64,000 nt of DNA from JAVDCA01 sp035293985 (GTDB lineage Bacteria; Pseudomonadota; Alphaproteobacteria; Rhizobiales; Xanthobacteraceae), in assembly GCA_035293985.1 (NCBI GenBank), contig DATGLS010000008.1:1-64000 (forward strand). The letters are read 5' to 3'. Below the pieces are notes generated by a model that saw nothing but the letters and a program-made list of their open reading frames with translations, had not been told where the DNA came from and ran no database searches. The translations under genes and the position numbers were made by a program. Of the stretch, positions 45,105 through 53,918 are shown in pieces (position 1 is the first letter of the stretch; each line of letters begins with the position of its first letter).

Positions 45105-46406
45105 ATGCTGGACCGGACGCGCGACGAGATCAGCCGGTTGGTGGAACCAGGGCGCGTGCATCGCCGCGTCTACACCGATCCCGACATTTTCGAGCTGGAG
45201 ATGGAGCGCATCTTCGGCCGCGCCTGGCTGTTCGTCGGCCACACCAGCCAGGTGCGCGAGCCCGGCGACTACATCACGGTCGATCTCGGCCGCCAGCCCG
45301 TCATTATGACGAGGCATCACGATGGCAGCGTGCACGTGCTGCTCAATCGCTGCACCCATCGCGGCCCCAAGGTCGTCAACGAGCGCTGCGGCCACAGCAC
45401 CCGGCTCGTGTGCTGCTATCACGGCTGGACCTTCGACCTCGACGGCACGCTGGTCGGCGTCCCGGTGCCCGAGGGCTGCGCCCAAGGGTTCCGCAAGGAG
45501 GAGTTCGGCCTCGCGCGCGCCCCACGCGTCGCCGAATACCGCGGGTTCGTGTTCGCGAGCCTTGCGGCCACCGGACCGAGCTTCGAGGACCACATCGGCC
45601 CGATGAAGCGCAACATCGACGACCTGGTCGACCGTGCGCCCGACGGTGAGCTCGCCTTCGACGCCGGCATGCACCGCTATGCGTATGACGGCAACTGGAA
45701 GCTCCAGATCGAGAACGTGCTCGACAGCTACCACGTGCCGTTCGGCCATGCGTCGACCGTCAACAAGCAGGGCGTGCAGTTCGCGCGTCGCGAGGGCGAC
45801 AAGGCCGGCGCCAAGGTGGTCGAGGAGAAGAAGGAGAGCACGGCGGCGAGCTGGAAGGAGCGCAAGAGCTATACGGTCGGCAACGGCCACGGCTGGACCA
45901 GCAATACCGCCCTCGACGAGGGCAAGCGCTCGAGCCCGACCTTCGACGCCTACAAGCGCGCGCTCGTCGACAAGGTCGGCGCCGGGCGCGCCGCCGAGAT
46001 CCTCACCCCGCGGCTGCACAACTCGCTGATCTATCCCAACATGTCGATCATGGGCCTCAATATCCACGTACGCGTGATCCGGCCGATCGCCGTCGACCGC
46101 ACCGAGGTGAACGTCTACCCCGTACGTCTCGTCGGCGCGCCGGCGGCGATGAACGCCGCCAACATCCGCCTGCTCAACGTCACCCACTCGGCCGCGTCCT
46201 TCGTGCAGACCGACGACGTCGAGGCGTTCGCGCGCGCGCAGAAGGGACTGCGCTCGACCGCGACCGACTGGGTCGACATCTCGCGCGGCCTCGGCGCCGA
46301 GGAGCCCGACCGCGAGCTCAACGCGACGCGCGAGCTCGCGACCCACGAGATGGTGGTGCGCGCCCAGTACAAGGCATGGGCCGGCTACATGCGCGAGGCG
46401 GTGTGA
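45105..46406 (+). CDS. Aromatic ring-hydroxylating dioxygenase, Rieske alpha subunit
   Basis: Catalytic subunit of a Rieske non-heme iron oxygenase, 433 residues. The Rieske [2Fe-2S] site is C83-x-H85 (NRCTHRGPKV) and C103-x2-H106 (CCYHGW) with the standard 17-residue spacing. The mononuclear iron site is seen as ENVLDSYHVPFGHAST with D207, H210 and H215. ATG at 45105 follows AAAGG; ATGs at 45081 and 45084 are in frame but would place the dyad in the leader. No ferredoxin or reductase gene is adjacent. It is translationally coupled to the beta subunit. Confidence 0.94.
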   Translation: MLDRTRDEISRLVEPGRVHRRVYTDPDIFELEMERIFGRAWLFVGHTSQVREPGDYITVDLGRQPVIMTRHHDGSVHVLLNRCTHRGPKVVNERCGHSTRLVCCYHGWTFDLDGTLVGVPVPEGCAQGFRKEEFGLARAPRVAEYRGFVFASLAATGPSFEDHIGPMKRNIDDLVDRAPDGELAFDAGMHRYAYDGNWKLQIENVLDSYHVPFGHASTVNKQGVQFARREGDKAGAKVVEEKKESTAASWKERKSYTVGNGHGWTSNTALDEGKRSSPTFDAYKRALVDKVGAGRAAEILTPRLHNSLIYPNMSIMGLNIHVRVIRPIAVDRTEVNVYPVRLVGAPAAMNAANIRLLNVTHSAASFVQTDDVEAFARAQKGLRSTATDWVDISRGLGAEEPDRELNATRELATHEMVVRAQYKAWAGYMREAV

Positions 46407-46930
46407 TGGCGACCGATGTGCATGAGGCCGACGTGATGGTCGGAGGCGTCGCCGGCATCGACCGCCGGCCGTTCGAGGATTTCGTCGTGCACGAGGCGCG
46501 CCTGCTCGATGCGCGGCGCTTTCGCGACTGGATGGGGCTGTTCGCCGATGACGGCACCTACTGGGTGCCGGCGGTGCCCAACCAGCAAAGCCCGCTCGAC
46601 CAGGCGTCCCTCTTCTACGACGACCGCGACCTGATGAAGACGCGCATCGACCGCCTCGAGCACCCGCGCATCCACGTGCAGACGCCGCCTTCGCGCACCG
46701 CGCATCTCGTCGGCAACGTGGTGGTCGAGGAAGCGGACGAGGCGAAGGGCGAGTACCTCGTCGCCTCGACCCTGATCATGGTCGAGTCGCGCGAGGACAA
46801 GCAGCGCCTGTTCGCCGGCCGTCAGCACCACCGCCTGCGCCGCGACGGCGACGGCTTCCGCATCGTGCAGAAGCGCGTCGACCTGATCAATTGCGACAGC
46901 GCCTTCGACGCGATGGCGGTGCCGATCTAG
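46406..46930 (+). CDS. Aromatic ring-hydroxylating dioxygenase, beta subunit
   Basis: Small structural subunit of 174 residues with the NTF2-like fold that packs with alpha as a hexamer. The start ATG shares its A with the alpha stop (TGATG). Typical blocks are FVVHEARLLDARRFRDWMGL, DDGTYWVPAVPNQ and the C-terminal FRIVQKRVDLINCDSAFDAM. Together with alpha it should insert both atoms of O2 into an aromatic ring acid to give a cis-dihydrodiol. The TAG stop is followed six bases later by a 21-base inverted repeat. Confidence 0.93.
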   Translation: MATDVHEADVMVGGVAGIDRRPFEDFVVHEARLLDARRFRDWMGLFADDGTYWVPAVPNQQSPLDQASLFYDDRDLMKTRIDRLEHPRIHVQTPPSRTAHLVGNVVVEEADEAKGEYLVASTLIMVESREDKQRLFAGRQHHRLRRDGDGFRIVQKRVDLINCDSAFDAMAVPI

Positions 46931-46936
46931 CGGCCT

Positions 46937-47023
46937 CGTAGCCCGGATGGAGGCGCGCACAGCGCCGTAATCCGGACAGGCCGACCCCGGATTGCGGCGC
47001 TACGCGCCTCCATCCGGGCTACG
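46937..47023. repeat. Perfect 21-base inverted repeat, CGTAGCCCGGATGG type
   Basis: The left arm at 46937-46957, beginning CGTAGCCCGGATGGAGGC, is exactly complementary over 21 bases to 47003-47023. The 45-base centre contains a second imperfect pair (GCGCCGTAATCCGG and CCGGATTGCGGCGC). It is a dispersed-repeat type and may also stop transcription of the dioxygenase genes. Confidence 0.88.
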
Positions 47024-47069
47024 CGCATTTGGTGAGGGCGCCAGTTCCGCGCCGCGCCTCTGCAGCGAA

Positions 47070-47160
47070 CTGAAAACTCCACAAATCCGCATTATACGAA
47101 TAAATCATTCTTTTTTAGTCGCATATATTGCACTTAGTCAGAACAATATTCTACTAGCGG
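47070..47160 (+). promoter_or_regulatory. AT-rich promoter-like segment upstream of YeiH-type gene
   Basis: This stretch is strikingly AT-rich in an otherwise GC-rich window. TTGCAC (47128-47133) and CTACTA (47151-47156) lie 17 bases apart and resemble -35 and -10 boxes of the housekeeping sigma factor. The proposed start of transcription would be about 30 bases before the ATG at 47193. Box assignment is by eye only. Confidence 0.4.
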
Positions 47161-47192
47161 CCATCTGCGATCTCGCCCGAAAGGCATCCGCC

Positions 47193-48584
47193 ATGGCCAA
47201 TATCGACATCCATCCTACCCCGCCCGCCACGGCGCCCCTGCGTTGGCGCGAGCTGTGGCTCAAGGAGGACTGGTGGGCGATCTGGCTCGGGCTCGGCATC
47301 GTCGTCGTGGCGCTCGCGCTGTTCGCCCGCGGCGCGAGCATCGCCTGGATCGCGGTGACGCCGCCGAAGTGGTCGAGCTTCGCGCAGCTCGGCGCGCATT
47401 TCGCCGCCGCCTGGCCGCGCTACGGCGTACAGTTCATCGCCTGGCTCGCCGCCTTCAGCCTGGCGCTCTCCGCGCTCGGCCACCGCGCGCGCGACTTCGT
47501 ACCGGCCTTCGTCATTCTCTATGTGCTCTCCGTCGCGGTCATCACGCTCGGCCAGTGGGAGAAGGCGAGCACCTACAATATCGAGGCGCCGCTGGTCGCG
47601 CTCGCGCTCGGCCTCGTGCTGTCGAATCTCGTCGGCCTGCCGCGCTGGCTCGACGCCGGCTTCCGCGTCGAGTTCTACATCAAGACCGGTATCGTGCTGC
47701 TCGGCGCGACCCTGCCGTTCACGCTGATCGTCTGGGCCGGTCCGGCCGCGATCCTGCAGGCCTCGATCGTCTCGCTCATCACCTTCGGCATCATCTACTG
47801 GGTCGGCACCCGCATCGGCCTCGACAAGCGGCTCGCTGCGACGCTCGGCGCCGGCGGCGCGGTGTGCGGCGTCTCGGCCGCGATCGCCATCGCGGGCGCG
47901 GTCGGCGCCAAGAAGGACGCCGCGCCGATCGCCATCACGTCGGTGATCGTCTGGGCGATCGCCATGATCTTCGTGCTGCCGTTCGTCGCCCAATATCTGC
48001 ATCTCCCCGCCGGCGTCGGCGGCGCCTGGATCGGCACCTCGGAATTCGCCGATGCGGCCGGCTTTGCGGCGGCGCAGACCTATGCGGGCCTTGCCGGCCA
48101 CGGCGCGGTCGCGGGCTCGCCGGACCAGGCGGTTTTCGCCTACACGCTGATCAAGGTGGTCGGCCGCGACGTATGGATCGGCATCTGGGCGTTCGTGCTC
48201 GCCATCATCGCCACCACGCAGTGGGAGCGCACCGAGACCGGCCGCACGCCGCAAGCGGCGGAAATCTGGTGGCGCTTCCCGAAATTCGTGATCGGCTTCG
48301 CGATCGCCTCGCTGCTCATCACGCTCGCGACGACCGGCTACGCGCTCGCCGACTACAACAAGACGGTCGTGCCGGCGCTGGTCGCGCCGATCCGCGATCT
48401 GCGCACCTGGGCGTTCATCTTCTGCTTCCTCAGCATCGGCCTGACCACGCGCTTCCGCGATCTCGCGCGCGCCGGGACAAAGCCCTTCCTCGCCTTCAGC
48501 GCCGGCGCAATCGTCAACGTCATCGTCGGCCTGCTCCTGTCGGCGGTGGTGTTCGCCTCGCATTGGGAAGACCTCGCGCGCTGA
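47193..48584 (+). CDS. YeiH/putative sulfate exporter family membrane protein
   Basis: An inner-membrane protein of 463 residues with about 11-12 hydrophobic segments. GTRIGLDKRLAATLGAGGAVCGVSAAIA at about 210-237 is the hallmark of the YeiH (UPF0324) family, sometimes named putative sulfate exporters, and PIAITSVIVWAIAMIFVLPF follows. Compared with short members it has an N-terminal extension of about 100 residues with two extra helices (DWWAIWLGLGIVVVALALF). AAAGG precedes the ATG by nine bases. The substrate is unproven. A small Cys-rich protein gene follows within ten bases. Confidence 0.88.
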   Translation: MANIDIHPTPPATAPLRWRELWLKEDWWAIWLGLGIVVVALALFARGASIAWIAVTPPKWSSFAQLGAHFAAAWPRYGVQFIAWLAAFSLALSALGHRARDFVPAFVILYVLSVAVITLGQWEKASTYNIEAPLVALALGLVLSNLVGLPRWLDAGFRVEFYIKTGIVLLGATLPFTLIVWAGPAAILQASIVSLITFGIIYWVGTRIGLDKRLAATLGAGGAVCGVSAAIAIAGAVGAKKDAAPIAITSVIVWAIAMIFVLPFVAQYLHLPAGVGGAWIGTSEFADAAGFAAAQTYAGLAGHGAVAGSPDQAVFAYTLIKVVGRDVWIGIWAFVLAIIATTQWERTETGRTPQAAEIWWRFPKFVIGFAIASLLITLATTGYALADYNKTVVPALVAPIRDLRTWAFIFCFLSIGLTTRFRDLARAGTKPFLAFSAGAIVNVIVGLLLSAVVFASHWEDLAR

Positions 48585-48593
48585 GCACGCGAC

Positions 48594-48812
48594 ATGACTC
48601 GGGACACTGCAGACATGGTGCGGGAGTGCCGTCGCTGTCGGCACTTCCGCAACGACCCGAAATTCCTGGAGGCGGCCTTGCCCGGTCTGACCGCCATGAG
48701 CTCCGGCTACGGGTCGACCCGCGCCGAAGACGGCATTTGCCTGCGCCATGATCGGTATTTGGGCGCACATTCGTCATGCGCCGACTTTTTGCCGACAACG
48801 CCTCAAACCTAA
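48594..48812 (+). CDS. Small Cys-containing protein, 72 residues
   Basis: A short gene ten bases after the YeiH-type gene. Cys residues at C12-x2-C15 (RECRRCRHFRND), CLRHDRYLG near 49 and SSCADFLP near 61 could bind a metal. The central LPGLTAMSSGYGSTRAEDG looks like a conserved loop. No membrane segment is present. The proximity suggests co-expression with the exporter. I do not know a function. Confidence 0.7.
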   Translation: MTRDTADMVRECRRCRHFRNDPKFLEAALPGLTAMSSGYGSTRAEDGICLRHDRYLGAHSSCADFLPTTPQT

Positions 48813-48980
48813 TGGCACGCGGCGCGTTACCCTAAACGCATCGCGGCAAATCCGTGATGTCTTGCCGCACCTGACCGAGCGGTTCTCACCGTCCCGCCGC
48901 ACGAAATTGTGCTAATTCTGCATCCTAAGGGGGAGCCGCCGCGAGATACCCCGGGTCGCGGCGCAACGGCTTTGATAGTG

Positions 48981-48994
48981 CGGTTGATCAACCG
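48981..48994. promoter_or_regulatory. 14-base perfect palindrome upstream of Liv operon
   Basis: CGGTTGATCAACCG is a perfect palindrome 53 bases upstream of the Liv receptor start. Its 12-base core also occurs at 16653. The position fits an operator or activator site for the transporter operon. Confidence 0.4.
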
Positions 48995-49047
48995 ATCATT
49001 TCGTCACGGTCGTTCGAGCACAAATCCAGAGGGTAAGGGAGAAACGC

Positions 49048-50286
49048 ATGAAACCCCACAGCCTGCTTGTGGCGGCTGCCGCGTTTGCGGCCGCGCCCAT
49101 GTTCGCGACCGTGCTCGCGACGGCGCCCGCCTTCGCTGAAGACACCATCGTCATCGGCATGACCGAGTCGCAGACCGGCGCGCTCAACGTCGACTCGGTC
49201 GCCCAGCAGCGCGGCTACGAGATGTGGCGCGACGAGGTGAACGCGGCCGGCGGCATCAAGGTCGGCGACAAGCAGTACAAGGTGAAGTTCGTGGTCTACG
49301 ACGACCAATCGGTCGGCGGCCGCGTGCAGCAGCTCTACACCCGCCTGATCAACCAGGATCACGCGCAGTTCCTGTTCGGGCCCTACTCGTCGGGACTGAC
49401 CGCGACCGCCGCGGTGATCAGCGAGCAGTACGGCAAGCTGATGATGATCACGGGCGGCGCCGAGGAGAAAACGCTCGAGCTCGGCAACAAGTACCTGTTC
49501 CAGGCCATCAGCCCGGCCGGCCAGTATCTCGCGGGCGCGGTCGAGGTGGTCAAGCAGAGGAACCCGCACGCCAAGATCGCCATCGTCTACTCCGACGATC
49601 CGTTCTCCAAGGCGGTGCTCGCGGCCGCCAAGGAGCAGGCCAAGAAAGCCGGGCTCGACGTCGTGCTCGACGAATCCTATTCGCCGAACACGACCGACTT
49701 CGGCCCGGTCGTCAACAAGATCATCTCGGCCAATGCCGACGTCTTCCTCGGTGGCGGTCATTATGCGGACGGCGCGACCCTCGCGCGCCAGCTCTATGAC
49801 CAGAAGGCGAACCTCAAGTGGATCTCGCTGCTGGTGGCGCCGGGCGATCAGAAATTCGCCAGCCTCGGCGCTGCCGCGTTCGGCGTTACGGTCGGATCGC
49901 AGTGGGAGCTCCAGGAAAAATACAAGCCGCAGTTCGGACCGACCGCGGAGGAGTTCGCCAAGAAGTTCTTCGACAAGTACAAGATCGAGGCGGATTACCA
50001 CTCGGCCTCAGGCTATCAGGGCGGCCTGCTCTTCCAGCATGCGATCGAGCAGGCGAAGTCGATCGAGCCCGACAAGGTCGCGGCCGCGCTCAACGCGATG
50101 GATGTGACCACCTTCTACGGGCGCTTCAAGGTCGCGACCGACGCGAAGCATCATGGCCTGCAGGTCGGCCACGAGATGGTGCTCGCCCAGTGGCAGCGCG
50201 ACAAGGGCAAGCTCGTCCGTCAGGTCGTCTGGCCGGACGAGGCGAAGTCCGCCAATCTGATCTATCCGATCAACTCGACCCAGTAA
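49048..50286 (+). CDS. Branched-chain-amino-acid-type ABC transporter periplasmic receptor
   Basis: A Liv-type receptor of 412 residues (Peripla_BP_6). Residues 1-30 are a Sec signal (LLVAAAAFAAAPMFATVLAT) cut near AFAED. The mature protein starts TIVIGMTESQTGALNVDSVA, with YDDQSVGGRVQQLYTRLI and LFGPYSSGLTATAAVISEQY as ligand-binding blocks. AGGGAGAAACGC supplies the ribosome site. It heads a five-gene operon encoding both permeases and both ATPases. Relatives bind amino acids, aromatic acids or amides; being next to a Rieske dioxygenase, an aromatic acid is plausible. Confidence 0.93.
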   Translation: MKPHSLLVAAAAFAAAPMFATVLATAPAFAEDTIVIGMTESQTGALNVDSVAQQRGYEMWRDEVNAAGGIKVGDKQYKVKFVVYDDQSVGGRVQQLYTRLINQDHAQFLFGPYSSGLTATAAVISEQYGKLMMITGGAEEKTLELGNKYLFQAISPAGQYLAGAVEVVKQRNPHAKIAIVYSDDPFSKAVLAAAKEQAKKAGLDVVLDESYSPNTTDFGPVVNKIISANADVFLGGGHYADGATLARQLYDQKANLKWISLLVAPGDQKFASLGAAAFGVTVGSQWELQEKYKPQFGPTAEEFAKKFFDKYKIEADYHSASGYQGGLLFQHAIEQAKSIEPDKVAAALNAMDVTTFYGRFKVATDAKHHGLQVGHEMVLAQWQRDKGKLVRQVVWPDEAKSANLIYPINSTQ

Positions 50287-50340
50287 TCGCCAGGGGGATC
50301 GCCGAGAGCTCGGCGGTCCCCCCTTGGCCCTACGCGACAC

Positions 50341-51207
50341 ATGCTCGGCTTCTTCGCTTCGGTCCTCGACGGCGTGCTGGTGGGGCTCGTCTATGGGCTT
50401 GCCGCCATGGGCATCACGCTGATCTGGGGCGTGATGGACGTCATCAACCTGACCCATGGCACGATGATCGTCGCCGGCATGTTCGCGCTCTATCTGCTCA
50501 CGAGCGCGTTCGGCATTTCCCCCTACGTCACTTTGCCCCCGGTCCTGATCGGCGGCTTCATCGTCGGCGTCGCGCTGTACTGGATCTCGGTCCATCGCAT
50601 GATCGGCCGGCCGCCGCTGATGAGCTTCCTGTCGACCTTCGCGGTCAATCTCGTGCTGATCGGCATCGGCACCGGAATCTGGGGCACGGGGCTGTTCAAC
50701 GTCGAGGTCTCGCTGCCCGGCCTCACGCTCGGCCGCTACACGTTTCCGGGCGTCCACATCGTGGCCGCCATCCTGGCCGCTCTGATCGCCGCCGCGCTCT
50801 ATCTCTTCTTGCGCCACACGCGCCTCGGCAAGGCGGTGCGCGCGGTCGCCAACAATCGCGAGGCCGCCGAGCTGGTCGGCATTCCGACCAGGCAGGTGCT
50901 CGCGATGGCGTTCGGCTTCGGCGTCGCGCTGGCGTGCGTCTCCGGCGTGCTGATCGGCACGCTCTATCCGTTCACGCTGCTGACCGGCGACGGATATCAG
51001 CTCAAGAGCTTCATCGTCACGGTGCTCGGCGGGTTCGGCAATCCGGTCGGCGCCCTGATCGGCGGCCTCGCGATCGGCGTGCTCGAAGGCGCCGTCACGC
51101 CGTTCGTGCCGGTGAGCTGGACTTTGGTGATCGAGTTCGTGCTGTTCGTGCTCGTGCTGATCGCCTTCCCGAACGGTCTCGTGATGCGGCGACGCAGGGC
51201 GCTCTGA
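50341..51207 (+). CDS. livH: Liv-type ABC transporter permease (LivH)
   Basis: Inner-membrane permease of 288 residues with eight or so helices. LVYGLAAMGITLIWGVMDVINLTHG at 15-39 is the LivH family hallmark, and GFGNPVGALIGGLAIGVLEG near 225-244 is the conserved loop contacting the ATPase. It follows the receptor gene by 54 bases and shares one base with livM. Confidence 0.93.
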   Translation: MLGFFASVLDGVLVGLVYGLAAMGITLIWGVMDVINLTHGTMIVAGMFALYLLTSAFGISPYVTLPPVLIGGFIVGVALYWISVHRMIGRPPLMSFLSTFAVNLVLIGIGTGIWGTGLFNVEVSLPGLTLGRYTFPGVHIVAAILAALIAAALYLFLRHTRLGKAVRAVANNREAAELVGIPTRQVLAMAFGFGVALACVSGVLIGTLYPFTLLTGDGYQLKSFIVTVLGGFGNPVGALIGGLAIGVLEGAVTPFVPVSWTLVIEFVLFVLVLIAFPNGLVMRRRRAL

Positions 51208-52193
51208 TGCCACGCTCTCTGATGCCGCATATCGTCGGCCGCCCCTTTTTCTGGATCATCGCGCTGGTGATCGCGGCCTTCGTGATCGCGCCGGTGATCG
51301 GCAACGACGTGGGGCTGCGCGAGAACCTGATCCTCGCCGCCGTCTACATCGTGCTCGCGAGCAACCTCAACCTGATGCTCGGCTACACCGGCTACGTCAA
51401 CTTCGGCAGCATCGTGTTCTTCGGTCTCGGCGGCTACATCTGCGTCTGGCTGGTGAGCGCGCACGGCTGGCCGCTGAGTCTGAGCCTGCTCGCCGCGGGG
51501 GTCGGCGTCAGCCTGCTCGCGTTCATCTTCGGCATCGGCATCCTGCGCCTGCGCGGCCATTTCTTCGCGCTCGCCACCATCGGCATCGTCGAGGCCGCGC
51601 AGGCCTTCGCGTCCAACTTCAATCCGTGGGGCGGCGCGTCCGGCATCTACCTCTCGACCGAGGTGTTCGCGCCGCTCGGCGGACCGCGGCAGGCGCTGTG
51701 GGTCATCTATTTCGCGATGGTCGCCGCGATGGGCCTCTCGCTCTACCTGAGCTACGCCATCAAGACCTCGAAATTCGGCCTCGGGCTCCTCGCCATCGGG
51801 CAGAACGAGGACGCGGCGGCGATCCTCGGCGTGCCGACCCCGCGCTACAAGGCGATGGTCTACAGCGCCTCCGCGTTCCTGCCCGCGGTCGTGGGCGGGC
51901 TCTACTTCTTCAAAAGCGCGTTCATCCAGCCGACCGACGCTTTCGACCTCAACCTCTCGACCGAGGCGATGGTGATCACCATGCTCGGCGGGCAAGGCAC
52001 CGTCACGGGTGTCGCGCTCGGCGCCTATCTCTACGAGCAGCTGCGCGGCTACCTGCTCACCTCGGAAATGTTCTCGAACTTCCAGCTCGTCCTCGCCGGC
52101 GCGCTGCTTCTCGTCATCGTGCTGTTCTTCCCGAGCGGGCTCATGGGCTGGCTGTACGCCCGCTTCCCGCGCCTCCAGCGGGTGCTCGAATGA
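51207..52193 (+). CDS. livM: Liv-type ABC transporter permease (LivM)
   Basis: Second permease subunit, 328 residues. ILAAVYIVLASNLNLMLGYTGYVNFG at about 42-67 is the LivM signature and MLGGQGTVTGVALGAYLYEQ near 260 is the ATPase contact loop. ATG at 51207 shares its A with the livH stop; ATG at 51222 is an alternative. The reading frame remains open upstream across livH as shadow. Confidence 0.93.
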   Translation: MPRSLMPHIVGRPFFWIIALVIAAFVIAPVIGNDVGLRENLILAAVYIVLASNLNLMLGYTGYVNFGSIVFFGLGGYICVWLVSAHGWPLSLSLLAAGVGVSLLAFIFGIGILRLRGHFFALATIGIVEAAQAFASNFNPWGGASGIYLSTEVFAPLGGPRQALWVIYFAMVAAMGLSLYLSYAIKTSKFGLGLLAIGQNEDAAAILGVPTPRYKAMVYSASAFLPAVVGGLYFFKSAFIQPTDAFDLNLSTEAMVITMLGGQGTVTGVALGAYLYEQLRGYLLTSEMFSNFQLVLAGALLLVIVLFFPSGLMGWLYARFPRLQRVLE

Positions 52194-52942
52194 GCGCGAT
52201 CCTCGAGCTGCAGAAGGTCGGCAAGCGCTTCGGCGGCTTGCAGGCGGTGCGCGATCTTTCGTTCCAGGTGCGCGAGGGCGAGATCCTCGGCCTGATCGGA
52301 CCGAACGGCGCCGGCAAGTCGACGCTGTTCAACCTGATCAACGGCGTGTTCAAGCCGGACACCGGCCGCATCCTATTCGCCGGCGCCGACATCACGGGCC
52401 GCAAGCCCTACGACGTCGCACGGGCAGGCCTCGCCCGCACGCACCAGATCGTCCAGCCCCTCACCCACCTCACCGTGGTGCAGAACTGCATGGTCGGCGC
52501 GTGCTTCGGCCGTCGCAACCTGTCGCTCGCCGCAAGCCGGGCAGCGGCCTGGGAGGCCGTCCGGGTCGCGGGGCTCGACGATCGCGCCGACATGCTGGCG
52601 CTGCATCTCACCATCGCGGGCAAGAAGCGGCTCGAGCTCGCCCGCGCGCTCAGCGCCCAGCCGACGCTTCTGCTGCTCGACGAGGTGCTGGCCGGCCTCA
52701 ACCCGACCGAGATCGAGCACATGATCGGCGTCATCCGCCGCATCCGCGAGCGCGGCGTCTCGATCGTCATCATCGAGCACCTGATGCAGGCGATCATGAA
52801 TCTATCCGACCGCATCGTCGTGCTCAGCTCGGGCGCCAAGCTCGCCGAGGGGCTCCCGGCCGAGGTGTCGCAGAATCCCGACGTCATCGAGGCCTATCTG
52901 GGCGACCCCAAGCTCGCGGCCGAGCTGCAAGGGGTGGCGTGA
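52190..52942 (+). CDS. livG: Liv-type ABC transporter ATPase (LivG)
   Basis: ATPase of 250 residues. Walker A is GPNGAGKST near residue 38, Walker B is LLLLDEVLAGL near 158 and the switch His is in VIIEHLM. The ABC signature, normally LSxGQQ, reads LTIAGKKRLELARAL, a degenerate form seen in some LivG proteins. ATG overlaps the livM stop by four bases (ATGA). It pairs with the LivF protein that follows. Confidence 0.93.
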   Translation: MSAILELQKVGKRFGGLQAVRDLSFQVREGEILGLIGPNGAGKSTLFNLINGVFKPDTGRILFAGADITGRKPYDVARAGLARTHQIVQPLTHLTVVQNCMVGACFGRRNLSLAASRAAAWEAVRVAGLDDRADMLALHLTIAGKKRLELARALSAQPTLLLLDEVLAGLNPTEIEHMIGVIRRIRERGVSIVIIEHLMQAIMNLSDRIVVLSSGAKLAEGLPAEVSQNPDVIEAYLGDPKLAAELQGVA

Positions 52943-52945
52943 GCG

Positions 52946-53674
52946 ATGGCGCAACCTTTGGCCGACATCATCATCCGGGCCGAAGCGCTCGAAGCCGGCT
53001 ACGGCGAGGTCCAGGTGCTGTGGGGCGTTTCGCTCGCGGCGCGGCGCGGCCAGCTCACCGCGATCGTCGGCGCCAACGGCGCCGGCAAGACCACGACGCT
53101 GCGCTCCGTCGTCGGCGCCATCACGCCATGGCGCGGGAAGGTCACCTTCGACGGCGAGGACGTGACGCGTCTGCCGACCCACGCCAAGGCGGCGCGCGGT
53201 CTCGTCATGGTGCCCGAAGGGCGCCAGCTGTTCAGCGCCATGACGGTCGGCGAGAACCTCGAGCTCGGCGCCTACTCCAAACGCGCGGCGCGCAAATACG
53301 CGACCCGCCGCGACGAGGTGTTCAGCCTGTTTCCTCGTCTTGCCGAGCGCCAGCACCAGCGCGCCGGCACGCTGTCGGGCGGCGAGCAGCAGATGGTCGC
53401 GATCGCGCGCGGCCTGATGTCCGATCCCGACATCCTCATCATCGACGAGCTCTCGCTCGGCCTCGCGCCGGTCGTGGTGCACCAGCTGTTCATGACGCTC
53501 AAGCGACTCAAGCAGGGTGGGCTCACCATCCTGCTGGTCGAGCAGAACGTGCATCTCGCGCTCGCAGTGAGCGATTACGCCTATGTGATCGCCGAAGGCC
53601 GCCTGTTCACCGAAGGCGTGCCCGCGACGCTCGCCGCCATGCCTGAGATTCGCAAGGCCTATCTGGGTCTGTGA
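52946..53674 (+). CDS. livF: Liv-type ABC transporter ATPase (LivF)
   Basis: Partner ATPase of 242 residues with canonical motifs: Walker A GANGAGKTT near 47, signature LSGGEQQMVAIARGL near 140 and Walker B ILIIDELSLGLAP near 162. It starts three bases after the livG stop and completes the importer. An imperfect hairpin (CACATC...GATGTG, 53739-53762) follows the operon but has no T-run. Confidence 0.93.
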   Translation: MAQPLADIIIRAEALEAGYGEVQVLWGVSLAARRGQLTAIVGANGAGKTTTLRSVVGAITPWRGKVTFDGEDVTRLPTHAKAARGLVMVPEGRQLFSAMTVGENLELGAYSKRAARKYATRRDEVFSLFPRLAERQHQRAGTLSGGEQQMVAIARGLMSDPDILIIDELSLGLAPVVVHQLFMTLKRLKQGGLTILLVEQNVHLALAVSDYAYVIAEGRLFTEGVPATLAAMPEIRKAYLGL

Positions 53675-53918
53675 TCGTCGCTGCGGCGCTCGGAACTCGC
53701 CTCCCTGGCGGCGCATTCCGTCATTCCGTGGCGGAACTCACATCAATTGCGGCAGCGATGTGATGCGCCCTTGATCGCGCGCGTCGCGATCCCATCTGCA
53801 ACGCCGCGTGCAAGCCGCTGCGGTCAACTCGCAACCACGTCGCGTGGGAGGCGTTTAGGCACGAGACGGGCGTCCTCGCGGAGACTGCGCAGCCGCCCAA
53901 TCCAACAAGGAGCATGCC

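Noticed and set aside
43128..46346. A 1072-residue fusion protein including the ThDP enzyme
   Set aside because: The upstream 510 codons are antisense to the Rieske alpha gene. The conserved N-terminus MPKLYEALAEAF begins at 44810.
47154..48770. Long antisense open frames, such as 538 codons opposite the YeiH-type gene and similar ones opposite the Rieske, TRAP permease and HpaB-type genes
   Set aside because: They are products of GC-rich third-position bias. Their translations are arginine- or aspartate-rich without any domain, and the opposite strand carries a clear family protein.
52190..52942. LivG with a degenerate ABC signature as an inactive ATPase
   Set aside because: LTIAGKKRLELARAL is a known kind of variation in LivG-type proteins, and Walker A, Walker B and the switch His are intact.
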